Source: Cryptomeria japonica
Lineage: Eukaryota > Streptophyta > Pinopsida > Cupressales > Cupressaceae
Direction: 5' to 3'
Assembly: GCF_030272615.1 (NCBI RefSeq)
Contig: NC_081405.1
Location: forward strand, 476,993,508 to 477,053,507
Length of the DNA stretch: 60,000 bases
Shown here: piece by piece, positions 57,864 through 60,000 of the stretch
Numbering within the stretch: the stretch's first letter is position 1
How the letters are laid out: each line of letters opens with the position of its first letter
Notes under the pieces: generated by a model
Database searches by the model: none
The model's input: the letters and a program-made list of their open reading frames with translations, nothing else
Told to the model about the DNA's origin: nothing
Translations under genes and position numbers: made by a program

Positions 57864-58511
57864 TCTATGGTGGGTCATCTGACTTCACCTCACTATTTGA
57901 CCTTCTCTAAAGAAGATGACAATTCATTAAATCATCCACATAACCAGCCATTGCATATTGAAGCCATGATCCACAAACACAGAGTCAAATGTGTTTTTAT
58001 AGATGGAGGTGCGGGGTTGAATATTTGTGCTTATCATCTACTTACACAACTAGGATTATCTAAAAATGTCATTGATCTAGGCAAGAAGATAACAATTAAA
58101 GCCTATGGTGAGGAAGAGAGGACCTCCAAAGGTCTGGTATCATTACCAATCAGAGTGGGACCGGTAGAGAGAGAAGTGCTTTTCCAGGTTCTTGATATTC
58201 CATTGTCATATTATATTTTACTGGGTAGGTCGTGGATTCATGAAATGAAGGTAGTACTATCAACGTATCACCAATGCTTAAAGTTTCCCTATAATGGAGC
58301 TGAAGTCAGTATTCCTGCTGATACAAATGTCATCTGTAATGCATTGACAAAAGGTGCAGATACTTTTGTGCCTCATAATAGGGCAGCCTCTTCAAATGAA
58401 GATCCAAAAACATTGATGAAAGACTTAGAAAAGAGATTGAAGATTATAGATACCAGCATGGATGGCTATAAGATAGAACCAGTACTATCATTAGTTTCTC
58501 TCCCTCCATAA
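57864..58511 (+). pseudogene. G3 aspartic protease region
   Basis: In frame with gag after the TAG at 57861. The active site FIDGGAGLNI is intact (aspartate codon at 58002), followed by ITIKAYGEEERTSKG, LPIRVGP and YYILLGRSWIHEM. The 214-residue stretch ends at a TAA (58509), probably a mutated glutamine codon because the same frame continues. Confidence 0.85.
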
Positions 58512-59999
58512 CCAAAATAGTTGGGAAAACCATTAGAGGCTATGAGAACACAAACTTCAGCTCTGAATACTATATATGATGGTCTCTTTGTACAGTCTTC
58601 TACCTCCTTGGTGGATGAAATAGAAGAGGATGTTGTGCTTAACTGACTCTTCAAGGAAGATAGTCCAAATGAGGAGGTACAACATTGTGAAATTTCATCA
58701 AACCAATATGGTCATGGTTACAAAATGATTCAGCGCATGGGGTACTTAGGTACTGGTCCACTGGGCAAACAAAAAGAAGGTATTACTGAACCAATTCAGC
58801 TACAAACCAAATCCACACATGATAAAGCTAGACTGGGATACAATCCAAAAAAGATATTAGAACAAAAACATGTTTCTAAGTCTAAGTGCTTGAAAAAGAT
58901 ATCACCTTTAACATTACATGAAGCAGACACTAAACAAACAAAAGTAGAGTGTAGAAAAGAGAAAGAGGAATCAACAGTCAAGAAAGAAGAAATAGTCAGT
59001 GCTCAAGCTTCAATGGTATCAGCTATGATAATACAAGAAGTTGAGGTTCCTAAGGATATAAGAGATGAAATGGTAAGAATCAAAGAATTATTTGCACCAT
59101 TAAAAGTTCCAGTCACATATACTGGCAGGCAACAAGTAGATGATTCAAAGACTGATTCAAATGAGTATGAATGGGGTCCTAACTATCTTTTAGACACATC
59201 CACTACAAAAACTCCAGAAGAATCTAGTGGTGTCATAGATGATACTCAAGAGCTGATGTGCATAAAACTAGAGAAGGAAATACAAGAAATTAGACAAAAG
59301 AGGCAAGGAAATTTTGAACAAGGATTGAAAGAAGGAAGAATACCAGAAAGCTTCTCATCTATGTGCCCTTTTCCTAAAACAAAACAAATCAGTTATAGCA
59401 CTACACAGGAAGAGTTGGAAGCTATAGAACAAGAACCGGTCATCAGTCCAGAAGAAGATGAATGGAGTAGATAACAACAAATCACAAAAACAATGAGATC
59501 ATGTCAACAAGTGTGTCAAATACAAATGACAAATGGACCACAACATGAAGGAACTTGTAACATTAAAGATGTTAGTATTGATACCATACATATGTTTACT
59601 AAATCACCTAAAAGAGCCTTGGAAACTTTATCTGATGACTCTGATGACAGTCCTATTCATGATGATATCCACTCAGCCTCAAATTCTGAATCATCTGATA
59701 CAAACAATGAAAAGTTGCCTACTAGTCTTATTATTGTTAAACCACGATATGATGTCCAGTCTGGCATAGTAAATGATGTTACAAGTATGTCTATTGGATT
59801 AGATCAATTAAATTCTAATGTGAACTTTAATAATCATGATCGGACTCTTCCTAGTCTCGAGACACTTATGCAAGGTATCATTCTGGAATGCGACTTTTTG
59901 ATTCGCAGCTATGATAACAATACCGTGAACGCTCTTGAACCTATCCAAAATTTGTCCTTAGTACATCCTGAATTGATTGACTATACTTTACAGAACTGA
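58512..59999 (+). pseudogene. G3 G-patch segment and acidic linker
   Basis: Same frame as protease. MIQRMGYLGTGPLGKQKEG (58725 on) is a G-patch-like motif followed by ITEPIQ. A charged linker with serine- and aspartate-rich patches (SDDSDDSP) follows. Near 59930-59985 LVHPELIDY corresponds to LVYPQLIRH in G1. TAG near 58518, TGA near 58645, TAA at 59472 and TGA at the end (59997) interrupt it. RT should follow outside the window. Confidence 0.75.
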
Positions 60000-60000
60000 C

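Larger units (their letters stand above)
52330..60000 (+). mobile_element. G3: Ty3-gypsy retrotransposon, cut by the window end
   Basis: 5' LTR, tRNA-Lys primer site, 2.3-kb leader with two repeat arrays, gag, protease and G-patch segment; RT and the rest lie beyond 60000. The candidate target site is ATTCG (52325-52329), partner not visible. Gag and protease are related to G1, but the primer site differs. Confidence 0.85.

Overview
The window looks like seed-plant nuclear DNA, most probably from a large, repeat-rich genome such as a gymnosperm's (inference from AT-rich, nested, decayed LTR retrotransposons with plant-type primer sites). I see no host gene, tRNA, rRNA or CRISPR. Almost all of it is a nest of LTR retrotransposons, named here by letter.

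Layout. Element H (+, 248-2142) is a pol-less copia-like element cut off inside its gag zinc knuckle by element A. A (+, Ty1-copia, starts 2143) has its 5' LTR split by E (-, Ty1-copia, 3078-15511). E has lost most of its own 5' LTR at a junction with F (8951-15187), which carries a long unknown reading frame behind a repeat-rich leader. A's polyprotein lies at 15978-19939. A's 3' LTR starts at about 20305 and is split by G1 (-, Ty3-gypsy, 21152-35519) and again by D (+, an LTR of the H family, 35797-36318). D is cut by C (-, pol-less, starts 36319), which contains G2 (+, gypsy-derived, pol-less, 38074-47616). C's 5' LTR is cut by G3 (+, Ty3-gypsy, 52330 to beyond the window end). The order of insertion is therefore H, A, D, C, then G2/G3, with E/F and G1 as side branches of A. 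Target-site duplications or sequence continuity across the insertions support most joints.

Function. A and E encode gag, protease, integrase, reverse transcriptase and RNase H in copia order. G1 and G3 encode gag, protease, a G-patch segment and (G1 only inside the window) RT, RNase H and integrase. All frames are broken, mostly by stop codons explained by C-to-T or G-to-A changes. H, C and G2 lack pol and could only have moved in trans.

The least ordinary parts are: F, a frame of about 1,210 codons broken ten times and always by TAG; C, with a four-knuckle gag and a second unknown frame of about 1,090 codons; the different short repeat arrays in the long leaders of G1, G2 and G3; and the concentration of insertions in LTRs, several just downstream of the TATA box.
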